NCBI GenBank assembly: GCA_004020875.1
Contig: SAPZ01000034.1
Coordinates: 1-53,691 of the forward strand
Reading direction: 5' to 3'
Origin: Mesorhizobium sp.
Lineage (GTDB): Bacteria > Pseudomonadota > Alphaproteobacteria > Rhizobiales > Rhizobiaceae
Length of the DNA: 53,691 nucleotides
The notes under the pieces were generated by a model. It did not search any database, was not told where the DNA came from, and saw nothing but the letters and a program-made list of their open reading frames with translations. How positions within the stretch are numbered: the first letter of the stretch is position 1; every line of letters begins with the position of its first letter. The position numbers and the translations under genes were made by a program. This document shows, one piece after another, positions 1-8,131 of this stretch.

Positions 1-569
1 AAAACGCCTATCAGTCGCCTCGCCCTGATCGAGGACAACCTGTTGAAGCTCCACAACTAGGTCGTCCAGCATCACAGTGAACCGCGTACGTAGTATTTTG
101 TCGTAGGCGGCATTCTGGATAGCCGGATACGGGCTCTTCACCCGCTGCACCACCGATTGCGGGATGATGTCGCGAGAAACATTCACGGATTTCGTGAAAA
201 AAGTGTACCCGCCGAAGAGCCCTACTCGCGGGGGCGGTGCAGCACCACCTCGGTGTCACTGCTCGTGTTCATGCGATGGACTAGGCCGGCCAGCTGTTGA
301 CGCAGCTCGCGGTAGTTGTAAGTCTCACCCGTGTAGACGAGCACCAAGTCAGGTCGGCCATCCCCCTGGAGCATCCTCGGCTGGCGGCCGCCCTGGATAT
401 CGATGATTGCCAGGCGGTGGTGTCCCAGCGCCGCAGGCCCGCCGATCCAAGTCCCCTCGTCGTCCGGACCGTGGTTCGCTATGGTGGCCGTCATATCGGC
501 AAGCTCCCTTCGCGCATCGGGACCTCCGAGGTCTCGATTGAAGTCGATCCATTCACAGATGCCGCACAG
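1..569 (-). pseudogene. asnB: Asparagine synthetase (AsnB type) remnant
   Basis: Read on the minus strand, the first part encodes an N-terminal class-II glutamine amidotransferase domain: a CGI motif for the catalytic cysteine, then NHGPDDEG and HHRLAIID blocks typical of asparagine synthetases. This frame stops near position 222. A different frame then picks up LFGGYTFF, the family's ELF-x-GY region of the C-terminal ATP-binding domain, and stays open to the left window edge. The middle of the protein, roughly 200 residues in the family, is missing, so this looks like an internal deletion with a frame change. The codon before CGI is CTG, so the start is also damaged or unusual. The intact enzyme would make asparagine from aspartate, ATP and glutamine. 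A NifA-type promoter faces it. Confidence 0.75.
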
Positions 570-593
570 GTTATGTCGCCGCATTTGGGCGAA

Positions 594-608
594 GCAGATA
601 TAAGGCCA
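594..608 (-). promoter_or_regulatory. Sigma-54 (-24/-12) promoter facing asnB remnant
   Basis: The minus strand reads TGGCCTTATATCTGC, with GG and GC separated by exactly 10 bases. It lies about 60 bp from the NifA-type site at 668-683 and just upstream of the AsnB coding frame. Transcription would begin near 582, leaving a very short leader. Confidence 0.5.
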
Positions 609-667
609 GTGGGAAACCATCGAGGCAAAGTGATGGATCTAGCCCAGCTACGATCCGCATCCGACAT

Positions 668-683
668 TGTCGGACATCGGACA
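668..683. promoter_or_regulatory. NifA upstream activator sequence
   Basis: TGTCGGACATCGGACA is an exact TGT-N10-ACA site. An inverted CCGACA lies directly before it. Position and spacing suit activation of the minus-strand sigma-54 promoter at 594-608. Confidence 0.6.
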
Positions 684-1240
684 GCACCGCGATTCGCTGC
701 ATAGGAAGCCTGGAGTCGCGATTTCCCCTGGGGGAATCAGCGCATGAAAGGAGAGCTGGGTCGTGTCTGCCGAAATGAGAAATTGCTCCCCCTTATTGCA
801 TCACCGAGGAATGTTACCCAGCGCGATAGACGGACATGCCCTATCTCCCCCCGTTGCAGCTGAGGGAGATAGGGGCCAGCTCTTCATTCAACCCTCATGG
901 AGGATGATCAGCCCAGCCATTTCCATGCGCCGGCCTTCACAAGCCGTGCACCATTCAGGTTCTTTTCCTTGAAGCGCGACGATCCTTGTCAGACGTCGCA
1001 ACACTTGCTGCCGAGAGCACGAGCTCTTCCTCGAGCATGCCTTGATCTGCGCCTCGAACGGCTCGCACATGCTGGGTTTCAACGACTTCGCAGAGGTTGA
1101 TATTCTGCAGTGACTTCGTCTCGCTGCTGCACGGCATTGACGCTGGGAGCCATGCTCGCGTGGCGCAATTGTGCTGAAGCCGGTGCCCACGGCAACGTTT
1201 CTTAACCCGCCCCAGATCCTGGCGTTTGGCTATTTCCGAC
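684..1240. other. No recognisable gene
   Basis: Several short open frames exist on both strands, but none shows a recognisable domain, ribosome binding site or consistent coding pattern. It is probably intergenic or decayed sequence between the asnB relic and the prxS promoter. Confidence 0.5.
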
Positions 1241-1245
1241 ATTCG

Positions 1246-1261
1246 TGTCCGGCTTCGGACA
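1246..1261. promoter_or_regulatory. NifA upstream activator sequence (prxS-rpoN)
   Basis: TGTCCGGCTTCGGACA is an exact TGT-N10-ACA site, about 130 bp before the sigma-54 promoter at 1390-1405. This is the usual geometry for NifA activation through DNA looping. Confidence 0.7.
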
Positions 1262-1389
1262 AAGGCCGGGTTTGCCGAACGGAGTCGCACCCAATTTCCA
1301 GTGCTGCTTGAGCAATAATATCGACCGGCATTACTGCACAACACGAAAGTTGCTGCAAAAACCGAAGTGAACCCAAGGCATCGGGTCAA

Positions 1390-1405
1390 TTGGCATGGCG
1401 CTTGC
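1390..1405 (+). promoter_or_regulatory. Sigma-54 promoter for prxS-rpoN
   Basis: TTGGCATGGCGCTTGC matches the -24/-12 consensus with GG and GC exactly 10 bases apart. The predicted transcript would have a leader of about 250 nt before the peroxiredoxin gene. A weaker sigma-54-like match lies at 1531-1546. Confidence 0.7.
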
Positions 1406-1667
1406 GACTCGGTCGATAGAACGCAGTCAAAATCACGGTTGCAGACCATGCCTACCTCTCAAAGCTCGATAAAGCACGCGAGCAAAATTCCCCGTCTCCG
1501 CGGAAGCTCGTCGCCGTTAAACGTGCCTGCTCGGGGGCGGTCTTGCACAAGACCGGTCCGAGGCAACCACGCCAAGGCGCGAGGCTGCCGGAACTGTCGA
1601 CCGAAGTCGATGCCGCTTCAGTTTAACCGAAAAATGCACCGTACCACTTTGGCCTGGAAGCAAATCA

Positions 1668-2201
1668 ATGACCTATAGAAAGAACGTTCCTCTCGTGACC
1701 TTTCGCACGCGTGTTCGCGATGAGTCGATCGGGGGGCCAAATCCTTATCAGTGGGAGAACAAGACCTCCGACGATTATTTCGGGGGCAAGCGCATCATCC
1801 TGTTCTCGCTGCCTGGCGCCTTCACCCCGACCTGCTCGACCTTCCAACTGCCCGATTTCGAAAAACTCTATGATCAATTTCTGGAACTGCGAATTGACGC
1901 GATCTACTGCGTCTCGGTCAACGATGCTTTCGTCATGAATGCGTGGGGAAAGTCCTTGGGGCTGCAGAAGATCGAGCTGATCCCAGACGGGTCGGGCGAG
2001 TTCACGCGCAAAATGGGCATGCTGGTCGCGAAGGACAATCTGGGCTTTGGCATGCGCTCCTGGCGATACGCCGCTCTGATCGACGATGGCGTGGTGGAGC
2101 AGTGGTTCGAGGAGGAAGGCTTCTGTGACAACTGCGAGACGGACCCCTATGGCGTTTCATCCCCGCAAAACGTTCTCGACAAATTGAAGGCGGCGGCATG
2201 A
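1668..2201 (+). CDS. prxS: Peroxiredoxin (Prx5/PrxS type)
   Basis: A 177-residue thiol peroxidase expected to reduce hydrogen peroxide and organic peroxides in the cytoplasm. The sequence shows the peroxidatic block PGAFTPTCS near residue 50, containing the reactive cysteine, and a second cysteine pair in DNCETDPYG near residue 152 that could resolve the disulfide or couple to a reductant. The gene lies about 70 bp before rpoN on the same strand. In Rhizobium etli a peroxiredoxin gene (prxS) is co-transcribed with the symbiotic rpoN2 from a NifA-dependent promoter, and the NifA and sigma-54 sites upstream here give the same arrangement. It likely protects bacteroids or nitrogenase from peroxide made in the nodule. 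Confidence 0.88.
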   Translation: MTYRKNVPLVTFRTRVRDESIGGPNPYQWENKTSDDYFGGKRIILFSLPGAFTPTCSTFQLPDFEKLYDQFLELRIDAIYCVSVNDAFVMNAWGKSLGLQKIELIPDGSGEFTRKMGMLVAKDNLGFGMRSWRYAALIDDGVVEQWFEEEGFCDNCETDPYGVSSPQNVLDKLKAAA

Positions 2202-2269
2202 CCCAGAAGTGGAAAGTCTCACACAACCCAAGCACACACTAGAGCCTCCTCGGCAGATCACGGTTCAAC

Positions 2270-3703
2270 ATGCATCTCTCAGCAAGCCTGCTTCAACGCC
2301 AGAAGCAACGTATGGTCTTATCGCCTCAAGCCATTGAAGCTATTCGCTTGCTGCGATTGACGCATACTGAACTCCATCAGCTCGTGCAGCAGGCACTCGA
2401 GAAGAACCCCGTTTTGAAGCCTGACCCGTTTGACGACGATTCGCCGCTGCCAGGGGTGGATCAGCGGAGCAGTCAAAGCAGAAGCGAAATCGGCGAATCG
2501 CCCATTGGCGGGCCGTCTGGCGGGCGCGGGCAATGGAAGTCGCAACGCAGTAGCGGCAACGATCGACCTGCCGTCGAGGAGTTTACCGCCCACACCGAAA
2601 CATTGCACGACCATGTCGCCCGCCAGGTCGCCCTCAACCCGTTCACCCCCCAGGAGCGGCTGATTGCCGGACAGCTCGCCGCTCATCTGGAGGACACTGG
2701 CTATCTTCAGGTAAACCTTTTCGATCTGGCCAGGACGTTAAACGTTCGGCAAGCTGATGTGGAACGGGTCATCGGAATCTTGCAGCAATTTGATCCGCCG
2801 GGCATTTTTGCGCGAACTCTCAGCGAATGCCTGGAGATTCAGCTGCGCCAGCAAGACCGGTTCGACCCGGCTATGGCAGCTTTGGTCGCCAATCTCGAGA
2901 TGCTTGCACGGGGGGATTTTCAGGGATTGAAGCAGCGTTGCGGAGTCGACGAGGAGGATCTCCTCGACATGAGGAACGAAATCCGCGCGCTCGATCCCAA
3001 GCCTGGAGACCGGTTCCAGTCCGGGACGCCGGAAACCATCGTACCGGACGTCTGGGTAATGCCCAAGTCCGAAGGTGGATGGCGGGTGGAGCTTGATCCG
3101 GCCACGCTGCCCAAAGTGTTGATCAACCACACCTATGTCGCCGAAATCTCGCAGCTGACCAAGCAAAATCCGGAAGGCAAAGCGTTTCTCGACAATTGCC
3201 AGGAAAAAGGGAACTGGCTGATCAGCAGTCTCAAGCAGCGCGCTAAGACGATCCTTAAGGTTGCGACCGAAATCGTGCGCCAGCAGGATGCCTTTTTTAC
3301 ACACGGCGCCGCCCATCTGCGGCCTCTCTGTCTCAAAAATGTCGCTGACGAGATCGGCATGCACGAGTCGACGGTAAGCCGGGTGACTTCGAACAGGTAC
3401 ATGTTGACTCCGCGCGGGGTGTTCGAGCTGAAGTATTTTTTCGCTGCGCCAATCGCATCCTGCGAGGGCGGCGATGCGCACTCCGCCAAAGCTGTCTGCC
3501 ATCGGATCAAGGCAATCATAGCCGAAGAATCGCTCGACAAGGTACATTCCGACGAAGACATCGTTGCTCAACTCAAGGAGACCGGCATCGATGTCGCTCG
3601 CCGTACCGTCACCAAATATCGCGAGGCGATGAACATCCCTTCCTCCATACGACGGCGCCGCGATAAGCGTTTGTCCGCAGCTGCGATCAAGCGAAGTGAC
3701 TAA
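2270..3703 (+). CDS. rpoN: RNA polymerase sigma-54 factor, symbiotic copy
   Basis: A 477-residue sigma-54 factor. The N-terminal activator-interaction region is visible (residues 1-45, starting LSASLLQRQKQRMVLSPQ, with leucine and glutamine repeats), followed by an acidic variable linker, a core-binding region, a helix-turn-helix with HESTVSRVTSNRYM, and the RpoN box ARRTVTKYRE near residue 447 that contacts the -24 element. Linkage to prxS and a NifA/sigma-54 promoter upstream suggests the symbiotic paralogue (rpoN2), which would amplify its own supply once NifA is active. A chromosomal rpoN1 elsewhere is expected but cannot be seen here. The last bases overlap the end of the converging nifQ gene. 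Confidence 0.93.
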   Translation: MHLSASLLQRQKQRMVLSPQAIEAIRLLRLTHTELHQLVQQALEKNPVLKPDPFDDDSPLPGVDQRSSQSRSEIGESPIGGPSGGRGQWKSQRSSGNDRPAVEEFTAHTETLHDHVARQVALNPFTPQERLIAGQLAAHLEDTGYLQVNLFDLARTLNVRQADVERVIGILQQFDPPGIFARTLSECLEIQLRQQDRFDPAMAALVANLEMLARGDFQGLKQRCGVDEEDLLDMRNEIRALDPKPGDRFQSGTPETIVPDVWVMPKSEGGWRVELDPATLPKVLINHTYVAEISQLTKQNPEGKAFLDNCQEKGNWLISSLKQRAKTILKVATEIVRQQDAFFTHGAAHLRPLCLKNVADEIGMHESTVSRVTSNRYMLTPRGVFELKYFFAAPIASCEGGDAHSAKAVCHRIKAIIAEESLDKVHSDEDIVAQLKETGIDVARRTVTKYREAMNIPSSIRRRRDKRLSAAAIKRSD

Positions 3704-4326
3704 CCGACATTCGTGGTCGGCGAGAGGCGACTCTCAACTTCCTCCGGGCCGAAGCAGCTTTCGAAGTCATGGCATTCCCCGCAACTGGGTGCTGTGCATG
3801 ACGAAAAGCCTTCGGCCTCACACAGCTTGCGGTAAAAGTACTTTTTCCATTTCATGTTTTCTGTGTTGCCTGCCGCCAGCGCGGGAAAATGTCTGGCAAG
3901 CAGGCGGCTGAGCTCAGCGCGATTTGAGAGGCCAAGATCCCGCCAAAGATGGTCCATGCGCATCGCACGCCGGGCGATGATCTTGGCCAAGCGGGCGCTC
4001 GCCGGGTCGGCCGGCGCAGCATGCGCTAGCAGCAGCCGGCGTAGCAGTTCCTCTTCCAGTTCCGGCTCGGGCTCGCTCAACTCCTCCAAAGCGAATACGC
4101 TGCTGGAGGTAGACGGGAAAGTTGCGGCCAAGACATCACGCAATTCGACAGACGAAAGGCCTGTCCCCTCCGTCGCCAACACCTCGCCCGCCTGGACCTC
4201 CTCAAGCGAACGTGAATGTACGCAGGGCAGCACATGCTGATCGAAGCTCCTCCCTAGCTCGGACCCACGCCATTGCGCGCTGGATAGGCAGCCATCATCG
4301 TAACGGCCGGCTTCAGCTTCCGGCAT
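3700..4326 (-). CDS. nifQ: NifQ, molybdenum donor for FeMo-cofactor
   Basis: A 208-residue protein ending in the family's cysteine signature C-x4-C-x2-C-x5-C (within SSCTAPSCGECHDFESCF, about residues 177-194), which binds the Fe-S/molybdenum cluster. NifQ supplies molybdenum to NifEN/NifH during FeMo-cofactor assembly. The start at 4326 overlaps the 3' end of the luciferase-like gene by about 14 bp in another frame, so the two are almost certainly translated from one message. NifQ is thus the last gene of the P450 operon and falls under its NifA/sigma-54 promoter. It converges on rpoN, with the two stop codons overlapping. Confidence 0.9.
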   Translation of the reverse strand: MPEAEAGRYDDGCLSSAQWRGSELGRSFDQHVLPCVHSRSLEEVQAGEVLATEGTGLSSVELRDVLAATFPSTSSSVFALEELSEPEPELEEELLRRLLLAHAAPADPASARLAKIIARRAMRMDHLWRDLGLSNRAELSRLLARHFPALAAGNTENMKWKKYFYRKLCEAEGFSSCTAPSCGECHDFESCFGPEEVESRLSPTTNVG

Positions 4327-5365
4327 GACAAAGCGCCTTGTTGACCGCAGGGATGATCTTGTCGCCCCAGAGCTCGATCTGGCGCAGCATCGTCTTTTGG
4401 TCGAAGTCGCCCAATTGAGTCTGAACTGCGATCTGGTCCGGTTTCAAGATATCGATCTCTTCCAGCAGGCGATCAATCACGCGATTTACGCTGCCAATCG
4501 GCAAATTTTTGCGCATGGTCTCGAAGGACAGATCCTGCTGGGTCGGTGTCTCCTGCAGCAGGTAGCCATCGTGGCTCTGTTGGCGACGCTGATGCAGGGC
4601 TTCAGAAAGCCGGCGCTGGAAGCGGGCATTGTCGAGATAGCTGTTGATCTCCAACTCGTCGTGGCTGGCATAGCAGCAGCGCAGCAGCGATATCTTGACG
4701 TCGGTGACGTTCTTTTCCTCGGATGCCGCCGCCCTCTCGACTGATTCACGCAGTGTGGTCAAAGTCTCTAAGCCGTCGTGGAAGGCTGTGACAAAAAAAT
4801 TGTGCCCCTCGCGGTAGGCCCGAGCCATCCGTGCGGCTCCGCCAGCGATCCAGATAGGCGGCGTCGGCTGCTGGACTGTGCGGACCGAAATCGCTGTTGG
4901 GGGGATCTTCTCATACTGGCCGTCGTGTTCGAAGACGTTTTGGTTGAGGCCCTTGAGAATGATGTCCAGGTATTCCGAAAAGACGGCCGGCGCCTCATCG
5001 ATGTCCACGCCGAACCGTTCGAACTCGAACTGCTGGTATCCCAAGCCTACGCCGAGCTCGAGACGGCCGTTCGCAACGATGTCGGCGAAGCCGATCTCGG
5101 ACAGCAGGCGCTGCGGTTGGTAAAGCGGCAGCACGCAGACGGCAGTGCCCAGGCGAATCGTGCTTGTCAAGCCGCCGCAGTGCGCCACCATCATCAGCGG
5201 GGATGGTATGAGGCTGTAATTGTTGAAGTGGTGCTCAGCAAACCACGCGGTGTTGAACCCAGCCTGCTCCGAAGCGACGGCCTGTTCGATGGAGTTGCGG
5301 ATGACGCTTTCTGAGGATTGGTGATAGCCACGCTGGGCGGCCAGAATGAAAGTGGCAAATTCCAT
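4313..5365 (-). CDS. Luciferase-like (LLM family) flavin monooxygenase
   Basis: A 350-residue protein of the bacterial luciferase-like fold. The N-terminus (EFATFILAAQRG), the block GFNTAWFAEHHF near residue 40, and LELGVGLGYQQFEFERFG near residue 105 are typical of FMNH2-dependent LLM monooxygenases. Such enzymes use reduced flavin from a partner reductase and O2 to hydroxylate or cleave a substrate, which the sequence does not identify. It is the fourth gene of the minus-strand P450 operon and overlaps nifQ. NGR234 has a comparable monooxygenase (y4vJ) beside its own SDR and CYP127 genes, as I recall, so the cluster appears conserved among rhizobia. Its nodule role is unknown. Confidence 0.85.
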   Translation of the reverse strand: MEFATFILAAQRGYHQSSESVIRNSIEQAVASEQAGFNTAWFAEHHFNNYSLIPSPLMMVAHCGGLTSTIRLGTAVCVLPLYQPQRLLSEIGFADIVANGRLELGVGLGYQQFEFERFGVDIDEAPAVFSEYLDIILKGLNQNVFEHDGQYEKIPPTAISVRTVQQPTPPIWIAGGAARMARAYREGHNFFVTAFHDGLETLTTLRESVERAAASEEKNVTDVKISLLRCCYASHDELEINSYLDNARFQRRLSEALHQRRQQSHDGYLLQETPTQQDLSFETMRKNLPIGSVNRVIDRLLEEIDILKPDQIAVQTQLGDFDQKTMLRQIELWGDKIIPAVNKALCHAGS

Positions 5366-5503
5366 GATTTCTCCTCGTTATAGACACGTCAGCCGACCGG
5401 GAATGTGCTCGGCATGCGCATGCTTGGATCTCAAGCACCTCAGGTGCGTCGTGGAGCCGAGGCTTCATAATGCTCGGCCGGTCGCCCTGCGAAGGCCTGG
5501 CAA

Positions 5504-7105
5504 TTAACCTGCGGCCTCCGCAAAACATTCGTCATAGAGCTCGCTGGCGTTTCCCGCATCACCGAACGAGGTCCAGCCGCCGTCCACGTAGAGGATCGAG
5601 CCGTTGATGTATGAGGCGTCAGACGAAGCAAGGAAGAACGATGCATCTGCGACGTCTTCTGGCCGTCCCATCCTGCCCATGGGGATGCGTCGTCCGATTG
5701 CTGTCAGGTCGATGCGGCCGGCTTTGGCCAACTGAGCAAGTGCGGGCGTGCGGATGTGGCCAGGAGCGACGGTGGCTGTCCGAATTCCGACCGGCCCGAG
5801 TTCGGCCGCCATGCAACGGGTCAGCATATCCATCCCCGCCTTGGAGGCGCCGTAGGCATGGCGCGGCGCGAACGGCAGAAAGCTGTCGATCGACCCGAGA
5901 TTGAGGATCACGCCGCCCGGGCGCATAGCCTTGATCGCTTCGCGCGCGCAGGTGAAGGCGCCGGTAAGGTTGACATCCAGGACGTGTTCGAGCTGTTTCG
6001 ACAGTTGCTCGATCGCAGGCACAATCCTGTCGGCGGTATCAGCACTATTGACCAGAACATCGATATACCCGAAGCGTCCCCTCAGTTCTTCGAACATCGA
6101 CACCACATCGCTCTCGACGGCCACGTCCAGCGATTTCGCCAGATGCTTGCCGGGGAGCGATGTAGCCAGCTCTGCCGCTGCAGTGCCATCTTTATCAGCA
6201 ATCACGACGGTGTCGCCGTTCGCGGCAAAGCGGCGAGCGACGGCCGCGCCAATGCTTTTTGCGCCACCGGTGACGAGCACGATTCGCGCATCTGTGCATT
6301 CGGCCGGACAGGAGAGCTCGGCTTGGAGCGCACCATCCACCGGCGGGTGAGCATCCCCCGGCTGGTTGAATGACATCCAGCCTCCGTCGACTGCCAGCAC
6401 CGAGCCGGTGATGTAGCGCGCCTGCGTGCTGCTCAGAAAACGCACGACCCTGGCGATCTCGTCGGGGCGAGCCAAGCGCCCCATCGGCACGCGGCGGCGT
6501 ATCGCCGCGAGGTCCATTTTGCCAGCGCGTGCCAGTTCTGTGACCATTGGGGTGCGGACGGAGCCCGGCGCCACCGCCGTGACGCGGATTCCTCGCATAG
6601 CCCACTCGCATGCAAGGGACTTTGTCAACGAGATCACGCCAGCTTTCGAGGCTGCGTAGGCGTTGCGCCTGGGATTGCCGACCACGCCCGCCATCGAAGC
6701 CACATTGACGATCGCACCGCCCGGCTTCATGCGCCGCGCCGCTTCCCGGGCCATAACGAATGGCCCAATAAGGTTCACTGTCACGCCGCGTCGGAAGGTA
6801 TCGACAGCGGTGTCGATGATCCTATCCATCGTGGGTCCAACCGCCGCATTGTTGATGAGGACATCGATTTGCGCGAACCGTGCTTCGACCTGGCCGAAAA
6901 GTGAGAGCATGTCCTTCTCTCGCGACACATCGCACTCCAGACCGACGTGCGGCGACCCGAGATCCCGAGCCAGTTCAACCACACCACTGCCCGGAAGGTC
7001 CACCGCAACTACAGTGTCTCCGTCCGCGGCAAGGATATCGACCAGGGCACGGCCGATCCCGCCCGCAGCGCCTGTGATGATTACGGTGCGTGCTGCCAGT
7101 TTCAC
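5504..7105 (-). CDS. Fused tandem short-chain dehydrogenase/reductase
   Basis: A 533-residue protein made of two complete SDR domains in one chain. Domain 1 (about residues 1-250) has the nucleotide-binding motif TGAAGGIG, NNAA, and the catalytic YAASK. Domain 2 (about 275-520) has TGGAKSIG and YGASK, and ends with a second copy of the VDGGW tail. Each domain is normally about 250 residues, so this is a genuine gene fusion or internal duplication. SDRs oxidise alcohols or reduce ketones with NAD(P). Two fused active sites suggest consecutive redox steps or a built-in heterodimer. It resembles the roughly 550-residue y4vI protein of NGR234. It lies in the P450 operon, about 140 bp before the LLM gene. 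Confidence 0.87.
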   Translation of the reverse strand: MKLAARTVIITGAAGGIGRALVDILAADGDTVVAVDLPGSGVVELARDLGSPHVGLECDVSREKDMLSLFGQVEARFAQIDVLINNAAVGPTMDRIIDTAVDTFRRGVTVNLIGPFVMAREAARRMKPGGAIVNVASMAGVVGNPRRNAYAASKAGVISLTKSLACEWAMRGIRVTAVAPGSVRTPMVTELARAGKMDLAAIRRRVPMGRLARPDEIARVVRFLSSTQARYITGSVLAVDGGWMSFNQPGDAHPPVDGALQAELSCPAECTDARIVLVTGGAKSIGAAVARRFAANGDTVVIADKDGTAAAELATSLPGKHLAKSLDVAVESDVVSMFEELRGRFGYIDVLVNSADTADRIVPAIEQLSKQLEHVLDVNLTGAFTCAREAIKAMRPGGVILNLGSIDSFLPFAPRHAYGASKAGMDMLTRCMAAELGPVGIRTATVAPGHIRTPALAQLAKAGRIDLTAIGRRIPMGRMGRPEDVADASFFLASSDASYINGSILYVDGGWTSFGDAGNASELYDECFAEAAG

Positions 7106-7253
7106 GAGAGCTTCTCCACGATGACCGCTTGTGATCTCAGCCCATCAACCTTGGGCGGAATGAAGGGCCGAGCCAAATCGTTGCAGTGACCGCCAGTCGC
7201 GGCCCCACACAGATGTCGTTCCCGTAGGGCGCTCATCCTCCATTCCTACCCAC

Positions 7254-8102
7254 TTATGCAGCTCCCAGTTGGGGACCCTCGACGCCATCTTGGTCGGTGG
7301 GGATGTGACCCTTGAGCAACTGGTAGATGGGATCGTCTGGATGTGGTGCTCCAATCGGCTGTCGCCGGCCGAACCTATCTGCCTCAAGAATCGCTGGCGG
7401 GATTTGCTCCTCAACCCAATCGTAGACGACTGTCCGTTCCGCAATTCGCCACTCGTCCTGCCTCTTCTGAAACAGATCGCAGTAACGGCCGCAAAGCAGC
7501 GTCTGACGTATTTCTTGGTCTGTATCCGGTCCGCGTTGCAGCGCGGTGAAATAGCTCTCGACCGCGGCCTCTGCTGAACTGATGAAGTCGATCAGGCTGT
7601 TCGTGATTTGATGGATGTTACGGTGCCCCGGCAGACCGAGAGCAAATTGGATGAAGTCCTCTGCCGGTCCGCAATAGGGACCGTGCCTGTCATACGCTTC
7701 GGGCCAGTATGCGCTACGCAGCGCCGCCTCATCGGCGCGGTCTATCCCGCGGCAGTACCGATACAGGCAGTTGCGGATCGCCTCTCGGTCACGCAGTTCG
7801 GTAATTTTCGCGTGGTCGACAGGGTCTGTCGCGAATTGTATGATTGTTTTGTCCTTCCCGATGCCAGTCTGCACTTTGCGTGTGTCTCTCTCTACAACTG
7901 AGTTAGCGGGGGGCTCGTCAACTTCCAGAGCTTGTTCGGGGCAGGCTCGTACCCCTTTTGAGGCAAGCAGTTGCTCCCCATCGGCAACATCAATATCACC
8001 GGGCAAGATGTAGCCGGCGTCATCAAGCTTGAAGACTCTCGGCGCCCGCGCCCAGCAGCGCGCATGACCCTGGCATCTGGCTTTATGTACGACGACACGC
8101 AT
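7254..8102 (-). CDS. [3Fe-4S] ferredoxin fused to SnoaL/NTF2-like domain
   Basis: The N-terminal 65 residues form a P450-type ferredoxin: RCQGHARC supplies two ligands and CPEQAL the last. A linker follows, then from about residue 90 a SnoaL/NTF2-like domain (LRDREAIRNCLYRYCRGIDR, then GHRNIHQITN and RTVVYDWVEEQ) of the kind found in dehydratases, isomerases and ring-hydroxylase beta-like subunits. The start at 8102 is preferred because TTGGAG sits just upstream and this leaves a short gap after the P450; an in-frame start at 8141 would overlap it. The ferredoxin half is presumably the P450's electron donor. The second half may act on its product. The fusion itself is unusual. Confidence 0.8.
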   Translation of the reverse strand: MRVVVHKARCQGHARCWARAPRVFKLDDAGYILPGDIDVADGEQLLASKGVRACPEQALEVDEPPANSVVERDTRKVQTGIGKDKTIIQFATDPVDHAKITELRDREAIRNCLYRYCRGIDRADEAALRSAYWPEAYDRHGPYCGPAEDFIQFALGLPGHRNIHQITNSLIDFISSAEAAVESYFTALQRGPDTDQEIRQTLLCGRYCDLFQKRQDEWRIAERTVVYDWVEEQIPPAILEADRFGRRQPIGAPHPDDPIYQLLKGHIPTDQDGVEGPQLGAA

Positions 8103-8131
8103 AGCGAACTCCAATGTCGTTGGCTGAAACT

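Noticed and set aside
955..1449. Minus-strand open frame of 164 codons before prxS
   Set aside because: It covers the NifA site and sigma-54 promoter, has no recognised domain and no ribosome binding site.
1531..1546. Sigma-54 promoter directly before prxS
   Set aside because: GG and GC are 10 apart and TTGC is present, but the -24 side is a run of G without the TGGCA pattern. The site at 1390 is clearly better.
2738..3571. 277-codon minus-strand frame inside rpoN
   Set aside because: It is antisense to a fully recognisable sigma-54 gene and shows no domain; a shadow of GC-rich coding DNA.
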